Assembly: GCF_003012815.1 (NCBI RefSeq)
Contig: NZ_PXYJ01000001.1
Coordinates: 558,001 to 622,000 of the forward strand
Origin: Allosphingosinicella vermicomposti
GTDB lineage: Bacteria > Pseudomonadota > Alphaproteobacteria > Sphingomonadales > Sphingomonadaceae
DNA length: 64,000 nt
Direction of reading: 5' to 3'
A model generated the notes under the pieces. The model ran no database searches and was not told where the DNA came from. It saw only the letters and a list, made by a program, of their open reading frames with translations. The translations under genes and the position numbers were made by a program. Of this stretch, positions 1 to 8,301 are shown one piece after another (the stretch's first letter is position 1; each line of letters begins with the position of its first letter).

Positions 1-701
1 GCATTTTCTGGGACTCGGCCTTTCCGGACGTCGCGCACGACGAGCGCCCCCTCTACTTCGATGCGATGAACGAGACCATTGCCCGGCTCCATAGCCTCGA
101 TCCGGAGGCGATCGGCCTTGGCGATTTCGGCAAGCCCGGCAACTATTTCGAGCGGCAGATCGGGCGCTGGGCGAAGCAGTATATTGGCGACGCCGAAGCG
201 GGGCGGGTGGCATCCATGGACAGGCTCGTCGAATGGCTGCCCGCCAACATTCCGCCGGGAGAAGATGAGGCTCGGATCGTCCACGGCGACTTTCGCTGCG
301 ACAATATGATCTTCCATCCGGGCGAGCCGAGAGTGCTGGCGGTCCTCGATTGGGAGCTTTCAACGCTCGGCCACCCGCTCGCGGACTTCGCCTATCATCT
401 GATGATGTACCGCATGCCCGCGGGCATTACGGCGGGCCTCGCGGGCCTGGACCTTGCCGCGCTCAACATCCCTTCCGAAGCGGATTATGTCGCCGCTTAC
501 TGCCGCCGCACCGGGCGCGCGGGTATTCCGCATCTCGATTTTTACATCGCTTTCAACATGTTTCGTCTCGCCGCGATCATTCATGGCATCAAGGGTCGAA
601 TGGTGCGCGGCACCGCGTCTTCGGCTCATGCGGCCAAGGCCGTGGAGGGCCTGGAGCCGCTTGCCGATCTTGCCTGGGCGCAGGCGATGCGGGCGGCATA
701 A
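1..701 (+). CDS. Phosphotransferase family protein (APH-like), 5' end outside window
   Basis: The open frame enters from the left edge (reading from base 3), so only the C-terminal part of about 233 residues is seen. It carries the Brenner-type kinase motif HGDFRCDNMIF (base near 282) and, about 20 residues later, VLDWE. These match the catalytic HxD...N and the metal-binding D of the aminoglycoside phosphotransferase/choline kinase fold. The type 'GNYFERQIGRWAKQY' before it is typical of the subgroup found beside acyl-CoA dehydrogenases (ACAD10/11-like), suggesting a small-molecule or acyl-CoA-related kinase rather than a resistance enzyme. The family is clear; the substrate is not known. 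Confidence 0.85.
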   Translation, partial: IFWDSAFPDVAHDERPLYFDAMNETIARLHSLDPEAIGLGDFGKPGNYFERQIGRWAKQYIGDAEAGRVASMDRLVEWLPANIPPGEDEARIVHGDFRCDNMIFHPGEPRVLAVLDWELSTLGHPLADFAYHLMMYRMPAGITAGLAGLDLAALNIPSEADYVAAYCRRTGRAGIPHLDFYIAFNMFRLAAIIHGIKGRMVRGTASSAHAAKAVEGLEPLADLAWAQAMRAA

Positions 702-707
702 GATATG

Positions 708-737
708 TTGTAACCCGTTCAGGCTTGTTCCTATAGT
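708..737 (+). promoter_or_regulatory. Possible housekeeping promoter for the M3 peptidase gene
   Basis: TTGTAA, an 18-base spacer, then TATAGT, about 60 bases upstream of the peptidase start. It resembles a sigma-70 promoter. It is a single by-eye match. Confidence 0.35.
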
Positions 738-793
738 AAGGGCATCGACGCCGCGCGCGGGGAGCCTCTCGCGGCACCATTGGGAGATAGATT

Positions 794-2935
794 TTGAAGA
801 CTTTGCTTCTCGCAAGCGCAACCGCGCTCGCGCTCGGCGGTTCAGCCGCTGCAATGGCCCAGACCGCACCCTCTACCGCCGCGCCCGCAGCCGCGGCCAG
901 CAATCCGTTGCTTGCCGACTGGACCGGCCCCTATGCCGGTGTTCCACCGTTCGACAAGGTGACGCCGGAACTCGTTTCGCAGGCACTTGGCGTCGCGATC
1001 GAAGAACAGCGCAAGGAAGTGCTCGCCATCGCGAACAATACCGCCGCGCCGACTTTCGCTAACATGGTGGAAGCGCTGGAGAAATCCGGCCAGCGCCTCG
1101 GCAATGTTTTCGCTCCCTTCGGCGTGATGACGAGCAATATGTCGAACCCGGCCTATCAATCTGTGCAGCGCGAATGGTCGCCCAAGCTTGCCGCCGCATC
1201 GGATGAAATCACGCTCAATCCCAAGCTCTTCCAGCGCGTAAAGGCCGTTTACGATGCGCGCGAAACCTCGGGATTGAATGAAACGCAGAAGCGGGTGGTC
1301 ACGCGCCTCTACGACAGCTTCGTGCGGCGCGGTGCCAATCTGAATGATGCGCAGAAGCAGCAGTTGTCGGCGTACAATCAGCAGCTCGCCGCAGCCTTCG
1401 CGGAATTCAGCGAGAAAGTGCTGGCCGACGAAAGCACCTATATCACCGCGACCGAAGCCCAGATGAAGGGCGTTCCGGACGACATCAAGGCAGCCGCCGC
1501 TGCCGCTGCCAAGGAGCGGAAGCTTCCCGCCGGCACCTATGCCATCGTCAACACGCGCTCGGCCGTGGACCCGGTTCTGACCTTCGCCGATGATCGCGCC
1601 CTTCGCGAGAAGGCGTGGAAGGCCTTCGTCAATCGCGGCGACAATGGAGACGCGAACGATACCAATGCGACGATCGCCAAGATCGTGAAGCTGCGCGCGG
1701 ACCGCGCCAAGCTCCTGGGCTTCAAGAGCCATGCCGAATGGCGGATGCAGGACACGATGGCCAAGACGCCGGAAAAGGCGAACGAGCTGATGATGAAGGT
1801 CTGGCCGGCCGCCGTCGCACGCGTGAAGGACGAGGTGCGCGACCAGCAGGTGATCGCCGACAAGGAAGGCGCGAAGATCAAGATCGAGCCGTGGGACTAT
1901 CGTTATTATCAGGAGAAGGTCCGCAAGGATCGCTACAACCTGACCCAGGACGAGGTGAAGCCTTATTTCGAGCTCAACAACATCATCAACGCGTCCTATT
2001 GGGCGGCGGGTGAGCTGTACGGGCTCGACTTCAAGGAAGTCACCGGCACGGTTCCGACCTGGAGCCCCGATATTCGGGTCTACAGCGTCACGGATCGCGC
2101 GACCGCCAAGCAGGTCGGCCTGTTCTACCGTGACGATTTCGCACGGACGGGCAAGCGCTCGGGTGCATGGGCAACGACCTATCGCAGCCGCGCGGGCCTG
2201 ACCGGCGACGACATCGTGCTGGGTTCCAACAACAACAATTTCGTGAAGCCGGGCGACGGCGAGCCGGTCCTCATCAGCCTCGACGACGCTGAAACGCTGT
2301 TCCACGAATTCGGCCACGCCATTCACTACTTCCTGTCGGACGTCTATTATCCGAGCCTCGGCGGCACGCCGCGCGACTTCGTGGAATATCCGAGCCAGGT
2401 GAACGAGAATTGGCTGCTGACGCCGCAGGTGCTGTCGCGCTTCGCCAAGCACTACAAGACCGGTGAGCCGATGCCGAAGGCCCTGCTCGACAAGATCGAA
2501 GCCTCGTCCAAGTTCAACCAGGGCTTCGCGACGGTGGAATATCTCTCGTCCGCGCTGGTCGATATGGCGCTCCACACCGATCCGAACGGGGTGGTCGATG
2601 CCAAGGCGTTCGAGAAGGAAACGCTGGCGAAGCTCGGCATGCCGAGCGAACTGGTGATGCGTCACCGCCTGCCGCAGTTCAACCACCTCTTCTCGTCCGA
2701 CGCTTATTCGGCCGGCTATTATTCCTACCTCTGGTCGGAAACCATGGACGCCGACACCTGGGCGGCGTTCGAGGAAACGGGCAATCCATTCGACAAGGCG
2801 ACGGCTGAAAGGTTCGCAAAGACGCTGCTGTCGACGGGCAACGAGACGGATCGCGCGGACGCCTACAAGGCCTTCCGCGGCCGCGATCCGGACGTGAATG
2901 CCCTGCTCAAGAAGCGCGGCTTCCCGACGAATTAA
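794..2935 (+). CDS. M3 family zinc metallopeptidase (peptidyl-dipeptidase Dcp/oligopeptidase type), exported
   Basis: A 713-residue protein with the M3 signature HEFGHAIHYF; the zinc-binding HExxH is at residues 504-508, at the expected place in the C-terminal half of a family that usually runs to about 680-720 residues. The N-terminus MKTLLLASATALALGG ending in AMAQ looks like a Sec signal peptide, so the enzyme probably degrades oligopeptides in the periplasm. The start is TTG, chosen because it gives a complete signal peptide and has GGGAG about 8 bases upstream. It stands alone between the phosphotransferase gene and prfC. Dcp versus oligopeptidase A specificity cannot be decided here. 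Confidence 0.93.
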   Translation: MKTLLLASATALALGGSAAAMAQTAPSTAAPAAAASNPLLADWTGPYAGVPPFDKVTPELVSQALGVAIEEQRKEVLAIANNTAAPTFANMVEALEKSGQRLGNVFAPFGVMTSNMSNPAYQSVQREWSPKLAAASDEITLNPKLFQRVKAVYDARETSGLNETQKRVVTRLYDSFVRRGANLNDAQKQQLSAYNQQLAAAFAEFSEKVLADESTYITATEAQMKGVPDDIKAAAAAAAKERKLPAGTYAIVNTRSAVDPVLTFADDRALREKAWKAFVNRGDNGDANDTNATIAKIVKLRADRAKLLGFKSHAEWRMQDTMAKTPEKANELMMKVWPAAVARVKDEVRDQQVIADKEGAKIKIEPWDYRYYQEKVRKDRYNLTQDEVKPYFELNNIINASYWAAGELYGLDFKEVTGTVPTWSPDIRVYSVTDRATAKQVGLFYRDDFARTGKRSGAWATTYRSRAGLTGDDIVLGSNNNNFVKPGDGEPVLISLDDAETLFHEFGHAIHYFLSDVYYPSLGGTPRDFVEYPSQVNENWLLTPQVLSRFAKHYKTGEPMPKALLDKIEASSKFNQGFATVEYLSSALVDMALHTDPNGVVDAKAFEKETLAKLGMPSELVMRHRLPQFNHLFSSDAYSAGYYSYLWSETMDADTWAAFEETGNPFDKATAERFAKTLLSTGNETDRADAYKAFRGRDPDVNALLKKRGFPTN

Positions 2936-2949
2936 ACATCATCTACTCG

Positions 2950-3029
2950 CGTCACCCCGGCGAAAGCCGGGGGCTCAGGGCGGCATATCGCCCTCTTGTC
3001 CTGAGATGCCGGCTTTCGCCGGCAAGACG
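2950..3029. repeat. Family B palindromic repeat (GGCGAAAGCCGG type), copy 1
   Basis: Two inverted arms, CGTCACCCCGGCGAAAGCCG and its reverse-complement relative ending in CGGCTTTCGCCGGCAAGACG, surround a spacer. It lies between the peptidase gene and prfC. Related copies are at 47411, 47915, 49507 and 52960. It could act as a transcript-end hairpin. Confidence 0.85.
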
Positions 3030-3100
3030 TGGGTGTTTTATTTTGAATGCGAAACCGGCTAAGGCGCCGCCAAGCATTCACAGCATTCTCGAAAAGCATC

Positions 3101-4690
3101 ATGCCAGACCGACCCACCGGCCGCCCGGACCGGCGCACCTTCGCGATCATCTCGCACCCCGACGCGGGTAAGACGACGCTCACCGAAAAGCTGCTGCTGT
3201 TCGGTGGCGCGATCCATCTTGCGGGCGAGGTAAAGGCACGTGGAGCGAACCGGCGCGCGCGGTCGGACTGGATGAAGATCGAGCAGCAGCGCGGTATTTC
3301 CGTGACCAGCTCGGTCATGACGTTCGAACATGAAGGCGTGACCTTCAACCTGCTCGACACGCCGGGCCACGAAGACTTTTCCGAAGACACGTATCGCACG
3401 CTCACCGCCGTCGACAGCGCCGTCATGGTGATCGACGCGGCCAAGGGCATCGAGCCGCAGACGCGCAAACTGTTTGAGGTCTGCCGTATTCGCAACGTCC
3501 CGATCATCACCTTCGTCAACAAGGTGGACCGGGAGGGCAAGGCGCCGTTCGAACTCCTCGACGAGATCGCTGATGTGCTGGCGCTGGACGTGGCGCCGAT
3601 GAGCTGGCCGGTGGGTATGGGCGGCACGTTCGAAGGCATTTACGATCTCGCCCACAACAAGCTCAATCTCCCCGCCAAAAATGACAGCGCCCATTTTGAA
3701 GGCGATGCGCGGTCGTTTGAGGGGATCGAGGATTCGAAATTGGACGAGGTCATCTCCGCCGATGAGCTGGCCAAATTCCGCGAGGAGGCGGCACTCGCGA
3801 CCGGGGCCTATCCGGAATTCGACAGTGAAGCTTATCTCGCCGGCGACCTGACACCTGTCTATTTCGGTTCGGCGCTCAAGGAATTCGGCGTCGCGGAACT
3901 GATCGCCGCACTCGCGAACCACGCGCCGTCGCCGCAACCGCAGCCTTCGGCGAGCGGCCCGGTCAATCCCGATACCAAGGCGGTCAGCGGCTTCATCTTC
4001 AAGGTGCAAGCGAACATGAACCCGCAGCATCGCGACCGCGTGGCCTTCATGCGGCTCTGCTCGGGCAAGTTCAAACGCGGCATGAAGTTGCTCCAGCCCT
4101 CAACCGGCAAGGCAATTGCGGTGCACAGCCCGATCCTCTTCTTCGCCCAGAACCGGGAACTGGCGGACGAGGCATGGCCGGGCGACATCATCGGCATTCC
4201 AAATCACGGCACGCTTCGCGTCGGCGATACGCTGACCGAGGATGAGGCGATCCAATATACCGGCCTTCCGAACTTCGCCCCGGAAATCCTGCGCCGCGTG
4301 CTGCTCGTCGATCCGACGAAGACCAAGCAGCTTCGCAAGGCGCTGGACGACATGGCCGAAGAGGGCGTGACCCAGGTTTTCCACCCTGAAATCGGCTCGC
4401 AATGGATTGTCGGCGTTGTCGGGCAGCTTCAGCTCGACGTGCTCATCTCCCGTCTCGATGCGGAATATAAGGTCGATGCCAAGTTCGAAGCCTCGCCCTG
4501 GGACACGGCGCGTTGGATCGCGTCGGACAATGATGCGGACCTCAAAGCCTTTATCGGCACCCACCGCAATGCCATTGCCAAGGATCGCGACGGCGCGCCG
4601 GTCTTTATGGCCAAGGATCTTTGGGAGCTGAATTATCATGAGGGCCGTAACCCGACGATCCGTTTCACCGCGACGAAGGAGCGTCATTGA
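3101..4690 (+). CDS. prfC: Peptide chain release factor 3
   Basis: A 529-residue translational GTPase that recycles RF1/RF2 from the ribosome after termination. All G motifs are visible: P-loop SHPDAGKTT near residue 19, DTPGHEDF, and NKVDRE. RF3 hallmarks are GANRRARSDWMKIEQQRGIS and the length. The frame is open upstream to 3047, but the ATG at 3101 gives MPDRPTGRPDRRTFAIISHP, the normal RF3 N-terminus, so that start was used. Monocistronic as far as can be seen. Confidence 0.96.
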   Translation: MPDRPTGRPDRRTFAIISHPDAGKTTLTEKLLLFGGAIHLAGEVKARGANRRARSDWMKIEQQRGISVTSSVMTFEHEGVTFNLLDTPGHEDFSEDTYRTLTAVDSAVMVIDAAKGIEPQTRKLFEVCRIRNVPIITFVNKVDREGKAPFELLDEIADVLALDVAPMSWPVGMGGTFEGIYDLAHNKLNLPAKNDSAHFEGDARSFEGIEDSKLDEVISADELAKFREEAALATGAYPEFDSEAYLAGDLTPVYFGSALKEFGVAELIAALANHAPSPQPQPSASGPVNPDTKAVSGFIFKVQANMNPQHRDRVAFMRLCSGKFKRGMKLLQPSTGKAIAVHSPILFFAQNRELADEAWPGDIIGIPNHGTLRVGDTLTEDEAIQYTGLPNFAPEILRRVLLVDPTKTKQLRKALDDMAEEGVTQVFHPEIGSQWIVGVVGQLQLDVLISRLDAEYKVDAKFEASPWDTARWIASDNDADLKAFIGTHRNAIAKDRDGAPVFMAKDLWELNYHEGRNPTIRFTATKERH

Positions 4691-4744
4691 TCTGGCTTGC
4701 GCTCACGAGCCGCGCTAAATGCCGCTTCATCCAAGGGAGCTACT

Positions 4745-4915
4745 ATGTCCGATCAGAACACGTCCGACGCGCCGAAGAAGGCGCCAGCCGCCGCCAATCC
4801 GGATGACAAGAAGGGCTGGGTGAAAACGGGCGTAGCCGTCGGTATCGGGTCAGCGGCGATCGTCGCGGCGCTTCTTTATGCGAACCGCTCCAAGCCCACG
4901 AAAAAGCGCGATTAA
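4745..4915 (+). CDS. Small single-span membrane protein of unknown function
   Basis: 57 residues. A polar N-terminus (MSDQNTSDAPKKAP) is followed by one hydrophobic segment (about residues 27-45, VAVGIGSAAIVAALLYANR) and a basic tail ending KPTKKRD, predicting N-out or N-in single-pass insertion with the basic end in the cytoplasm. The ATG at 4745 has AGGGAGC about 7 bases upstream; an earlier in-frame start at 4697 lacks a ribosome binding site. No family recognised. Confidence 0.6.
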   Translation: MSDQNTSDAPKKAPAAANPDDKKGWVKTGVAVGIGSAAIVAALLYANRSKPTKKRD

Positions 4916-5143
4916 GTGCTTTAAGCCTGCAAAATTCCATGATCGTCGACGTATTCCGGGTTTTCGTCGACAGATATTTGAAAAGCAGCGGTAAAAATCG
5001 TCTGACTGAGATCGGGACGAGGCGGTGAAAGCCGCTTCGAACACGAAGCGATGTCGTGGCCGGGCGCGGGGGTCCGCGAAACGATTTCCTTCGATGATCA
5101 TGAGTTTTCGGACGGAAACTGGGGGCGGGGACCGTTCGAATTT

Positions 5144-5181
5144 TGGGGGAGTGGGCTTCGGCCTGCTCCCCCATTTATTTT
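5144..5181 (+). terminator. Rho-independent terminator with UUCG tetraloop
   Basis: Arms TGGGGGAG and CTCCCCCA with inner GGC(TTCG)GCC form a hairpin capped by the very stable C(UUCG)G tetraloop. TTTATTTT follows. It lies about 230 bases after the small membrane protein gene, so it may end that transcript or an independent small RNA. Confidence 0.8.
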
Positions 5182-5230
5182 GGGGCCGAGAAACGGAGGG
5201 CCCAGACCTTCACAGGTTAAAAATCCTGCC

Positions 5231-5305
5231 GGGGCTGAGCTTGTCGAGCCGAAGGCCAACCCCGGAGCTAACTGGAACCGTCCTTCGACAAGCTCAGGAC
5301 TAACG
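5231..5305. repeat. Family A palindromic repeat (TTCGACAAGCTCAGG type), copy 1
   Basis: Arms GGGCTGAGCTTGTCGAGCC and TCCTTCGACAAGCTCAGGAC around a central spacer containing CTGGAACC. It lies downstream of the convergent diguanylate cyclase gene. Other copies are near 11891, 45023, 46361 and 57505. Confidence 0.8.
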
Positions 5306-5342
5306 GAGTTGGCTTTGCCTCCAATTCTGGTTGCATGTTCCA

Positions 5343-6389
5343 TCACGCATCGTTCGCGACGGCTTCGGAGCCTTCTCCTTCCATCTCCACCCGGTCGCGG
5401 CCATTTTGCTTCGCGCGATAGAGCAGTGCGTCCGCGCGTTGGACGAGGCGGTCGCGTTTTTCTCCCGTTTTCGATTCTACGATTCCAGCGGAGAAGGTGA
5501 GCATGCCGATCGCAACGTCGGTGTTGCGGACCTTGAAGTGCTTTGCGGCCAATTCCGCTTGCGCCGTTTCTACCATCGTCGTCGCAGCGCGCAGGGGAAT
5601 GCCCGAAAAGAGGATCGCAAATTCCTCCCCGCCATAACGGGCGACAAGATGCTTCCCGCAGGTTTCGGACAGGATGTTGGCAACCGCCTTCAGCACGCGA
5701 TCGCCCACGGCATGACCATGCGTGTCATTGATCGCCTTGAACTTGTCGATATCGCACAAGGCGAGGCACATCGGCACGTTGCTTTCGGACAGCATGCGGT
5801 GCCGGTCTTGAAACGCACGACGGTTGGCGAGACCGGTCAGCGCATCGCTCTGAGCCTCTTCGGTTACGCTGGCGAGCTTTACGCGCAGGGAGTCCGCTTC
5901 CGTAACGGCCTGCTCCATCCGCTCTTCCGCAGTGCGGGCGCGGTCGATCATCGTCGTGGTGAGCTTGAGGAGGGCCTGGATCGACTCCGCTCCGGTCATG
6001 CGCGACAGCTGATCGGCGGCATGATTCAGCTCCCGGCCATAGGCCTGGTTGCCATCGCGCGTTGCTTGGACAATGCGAGTGAAGCGCTCCATCTGGTCAC
6101 GGGCTTCTTCGACCAGGGCAGCTTCTTCGGCGTTCGCGCGATCGGGGTCTCCGGAAGCGCGTTGAAAGCCATATTTGACGCGGATTCGATCCGCCTCGTC
6201 CTGGCTCAGGCGCACGCCGTCGCGTGTCGCCTCGTCGATCTCGCGCGACATGTCCTCGTCCGGGCCGCAACAAAGACGATAGGCCAGCAGATAATTGGCC
6301 GGATTGGGATCCAGCCTGTGTTTGAACAGAAAGGCACCGATGGCGTCGAACAGGCGCCTGTCGGTCACGTCTTTCGCAGGTGTCGCCAT
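5343..6389 (-). CDS. GGDEF diguanylate cyclase, last gene of the motAB transcript
   Basis: 348 residues. The C-terminal GGDEF domain starts at DALTGLANRRAF (residues 183-194), has CDIDKFKAINDTHGH for metal and substrate binding and an intact GGEEF active site (253-257), so it should make c-di-GMP. The product-inhibition RxxD site is not present five residues before GGEEF (the residues there are CGKH). The N-terminal about 170 residues have no membrane segment and look helical; no sensor domain recognised. It starts 20 bases after motB ends, so it is probably co-transcribed with motA-motB from the sigma-28 promoter at 8261-8287, linking motor expression to c-di-GMP production. Confidence 0.92.
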   Translation of the reverse strand: MATPAKDVTDRRLFDAIGAFLFKHRLDPNPANYLLAYRLCCGPDEDMSREIDEATRDGVRLSQDEADRIRVKYGFQRASGDPDRANAEEAALVEEARDQMERFTRIVQATRDGNQAYGRELNHAADQLSRMTGAESIQALLKLTTTMIDRARTAEERMEQAVTEADSLRVKLASVTEEAQSDALTGLANRRAFQDRHRMLSESNVPMCLALCDIDKFKAINDTHGHAVGDRVLKAVANILSETCGKHLVARYGGEEFAILFSGIPLRAATTMVETAQAELAAKHFKVRNTDVAIGMLTFSAGIVESKTGEKRDRLVQRADALLYRAKQNGRDRVEMEGEGSEAVANDA

Positions 6390-6409
6390 GGCTTGCCCGC
6401 TCTCCCTTT

Positions 6410-7342
6410 TTATCGGTCCTCGCTCTTCGCCCTCGCTGGAAGCGATGCCTTGATTCTGTTTGCCGCCGCCGTGGGTGCCGGATCACCCTTAGCCCAGGCT
6501 AGGGTGATCGACATGCGGCGGTTGCGCGGATCGTAGCGGTCGGCGGGCACATAGGGCTCCCGCTCGGCCACACCTTCAATCCGTGCAAAACGACCGCCCG
6601 GCACCCCACTGCTGTGAAGCGCCGCGCGCGTTGCCTCCGCCCGTGCGCCCGATAGCAGCCAATTGTTCATGCCGCCGGATGAATAGGGAAGGGCATCGGT
6701 ATGGCCGCGGACGATGATTTCGTTCGGCACACCGGCAATGACCTGCGCGACTTCGCCCAGCAGAGTGCGAGCTTGAGGCAATAGCTTGTCAGTACCGACC
6801 GCGAACATCGAGAAATTGGCCTCGTCTATCAAATCGATGCGCAACCCTTCGCGCGTATCGGTGAAGCGAACCTGCGCCTTTAGTTTCTTGAGCGCTGCCG
6901 ATGCCTCCATGCGCTGGACGAGCGTCTTCTTCAGTCGCTCGAACCGCTCCATATCGCGTTCCTTGCCGCCACCCGAATCCGGGCCGCCAACCACGTCGCG
7001 GGGAATGGTTATAGCCTTCGTGCCGGTCTGCGCGGCGCGGTTCGGGTAGTTGTCGGCGCCGACAATGGAATCGCCGCCCATGATGCCGTTCGATCCGGCA
7101 CTATTCTGCTTCAACTCGACGATAGTAGGCGTGAAATAATCGGCGAGGCCTTTCCGCTTTTGGGCGTCCGTCTGGCCGAGGATCCACATGAGGAGGAAGA
7201 ACGCCATCATAGCCGTCACGAAATCGGCATAGGCGACCTTCCACGCGCCGCCATGGTGGCCACCATGCCCATCCTCGATGATCTTCTTGACGATGATCGG
7301 ACGGACTTCAGGCTCGTTCTTTTTCTTGGCGGCGCTCGCCAT
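6410..7342 (-). CDS. motB: Flagellar motor stator protein MotB
   Basis: 310 residues. A basic cytoplasmic N-terminus (about 1-33) leads into one membrane helix, AYADFVTAMMAFFLLMWIL, whose Asp40 corresponds to the proton-binding residue of MotB. The periplasmic part ends in an OmpA-type peptidoglycan-binding domain with IIVRGHTDALPY and LSGARAEATRAAL. It anchors the stator to the cell wall and drives rotation together with MotA. It begins one base after motA stops, so the two are translated together. No Vibrio-type PomB features are evident. Confidence 0.96.
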   Translation of the reverse strand: MASAAKKKNEPEVRPIIVKKIIEDGHGGHHGGAWKVAYADFVTAMMAFFLLMWILGQTDAQKRKGLADYFTPTIVELKQNSAGSNGIMGGDSIVGADNYPNRAAQTGTKAITIPRDVVGGPDSGGGKERDMERFERLKKTLVQRMEASAALKKLKAQVRFTDTREGLRIDLIDEANFSMFAVGTDKLLPQARTLLGEVAQVIAGVPNEIIVRGHTDALPYSSGGMNNWLLSGARAEATRAALHSSGVPGGRFARIEGVAEREPYVPADRYDPRNRRMSITLAWAKGDPAPTAAANRIKASLPARAKSEDR

Positions 7343-7343
7343 C

Positions 7344-8207
7344 TTACCGCCCTCTCATCCCGTCGAACACGTCGGCAAAAGCCGGCTGGTTCGAATGATC
7401 GATGCTCGAGCGCGCGGCTTCGATGACGAGCGGCAGCGGATGGCCGTGGAGCGAGGCAACGATGATTTGCTTAACGACATGATAGATCGCGGCGTCCGCT
7501 TCGATCACCTGCTTGGCCCGGTTCGCGAAGGGGCCAACGATGCCATAAGCGAGCAGCACGCCGAGAAAGGTGCCGACGAGCGCCGAGCCGATCATGCCGC
7601 CAAGGATGGCGGGCGGCTGGTCGATCGAGCCCATCGTCTTCACCACGCCCAAAACGGCCGCGACGATGCCAAGGGCGGGGAGGGCGTCAGCGAGGGTCTG
7701 AAGCGTATCGGCAGGCCGGATAACGTGATGGTGATGAGTCTTGATCGAGCTGTCCATCACGTCCTCGACCGCGTGGGGATCGAGCGTTCCGGACGAAACG
7801 ACGACGAGGCGCAAGGTGTCGCAGATTAGATGAATCAGCGTCTCGTCTTTCAAGAGCTTGGGATATTCCTGGAAGATCGCGCTGCTCTGGGGATCCTCGA
7901 TGTGCGGCTCGACCGCGACGGGGCCATCGACGCGCAACATTTTCATGAGCTTGGAAACGAGGAAGATAACGCCGAGGAAGTCGTCCTTCCCATATTTCGG
8001 GCCTTTGAAGACCTTGGCGAAGCCGCCGCCCAAAGCCTTCAATTCCTTGCCGCTATTGCCGGCAATGGTGGCGCCCAAAGCGGCGCCGCCGATAATCAGC
8101 ATTTCATGAGGGAGGGCATGCATCACGGCGCCAAGGTCGCCGCCTGTGATCGTGAACCCGCCAAACACCATGACGAGAACCACAACCAAGCCGATCGCTG
8201 CGAACAT
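7344..8207 (-). CDS. motA: Flagellar motor stator protein MotA
   Basis: About 287 residues with the four-helix MotA plan: an N-terminal helix (FAAIGLVVVLVMVFGGF), a second one (LIIGGAALGATIAGN), a long cytoplasmic loop with basic and acidic residues, and two C-terminal helices (ALGIVAAVLGVVKTMGS and GSALVGTFLGVLLAYGIVGP). It forms the ion channel with MotB. The ATG at 8207 is preferred over GTG at 8210 because GGGGTGG then sits at a normal distance. First gene of a motA-motB-GGDEF unit under a sigma-28 promoter. Confidence 0.95.
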   Translation of the reverse strand: MFAAIGLVVVLVMVFGGFTITGGDLGAVMHALPHEMLIIGGAALGATIAGNSGKELKALGGGFAKVFKGPKYGKDDFLGVIFLVSKLMKMLRVDGPVAVEPHIEDPQSSAIFQEYPKLLKDETLIHLICDTLRLVVVSSGTLDPHAVEDVMDSSIKTHHHHVIRPADTLQTLADALPALGIVAAVLGVVKTMGSIDQPPAILGGMIGSALVGTFLGVLLAYGIVGPFANRAKQVIEADAAIYHVVKQIIVASLHGHPLPLVIEAARSSIDHSNQPAFADVFDGMRGR

Positions 8208-8260
8208 CACCCACCCCGTCTGGTTGCCTTACAAGGGGAGCGCTCGGCTTCCCTTAGATG

Positions 8261-8287
8261 ATAACGGCAGCGGGCAGGAAAATTTTA
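8261..8287 (-). promoter_or_regulatory. Sigma-28 (FliA) promoter for motA-motB-GGDEF
   Basis: On the minus strand: TAAA, exactly 15 bases, then GCCGTTAT. This is the FliA consensus layout (TAAA-N15-GCCGATAA) and is identical in its -10 box to the sites before fliC, fliD and the second stator genes. Confidence 0.82.
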
Positions 8288-8301
8288 GGCCGGCTAGACG
8301 C

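Larger units (their letters stand above)
4916..5342. other. 427-base non-coding stretch
   Basis: No convincing protein gene on either strand. From left to right it holds a region with two GTCGAC sites, a GC-rich stretch, a very stable terminator hairpin (5144-5173) and a family A repeat (5231-5305). A small RNA ending at the terminator is possible but unproven. Confidence 0.6.

Noticed and set aside
842-2686. 614-codon open frame on the minus strand across the M3 peptidase gene
   Set aside because: Arginine/histidine-rich translation with no family features; it mirrors the high-GC third-position bias of the real gene on the plus strand.
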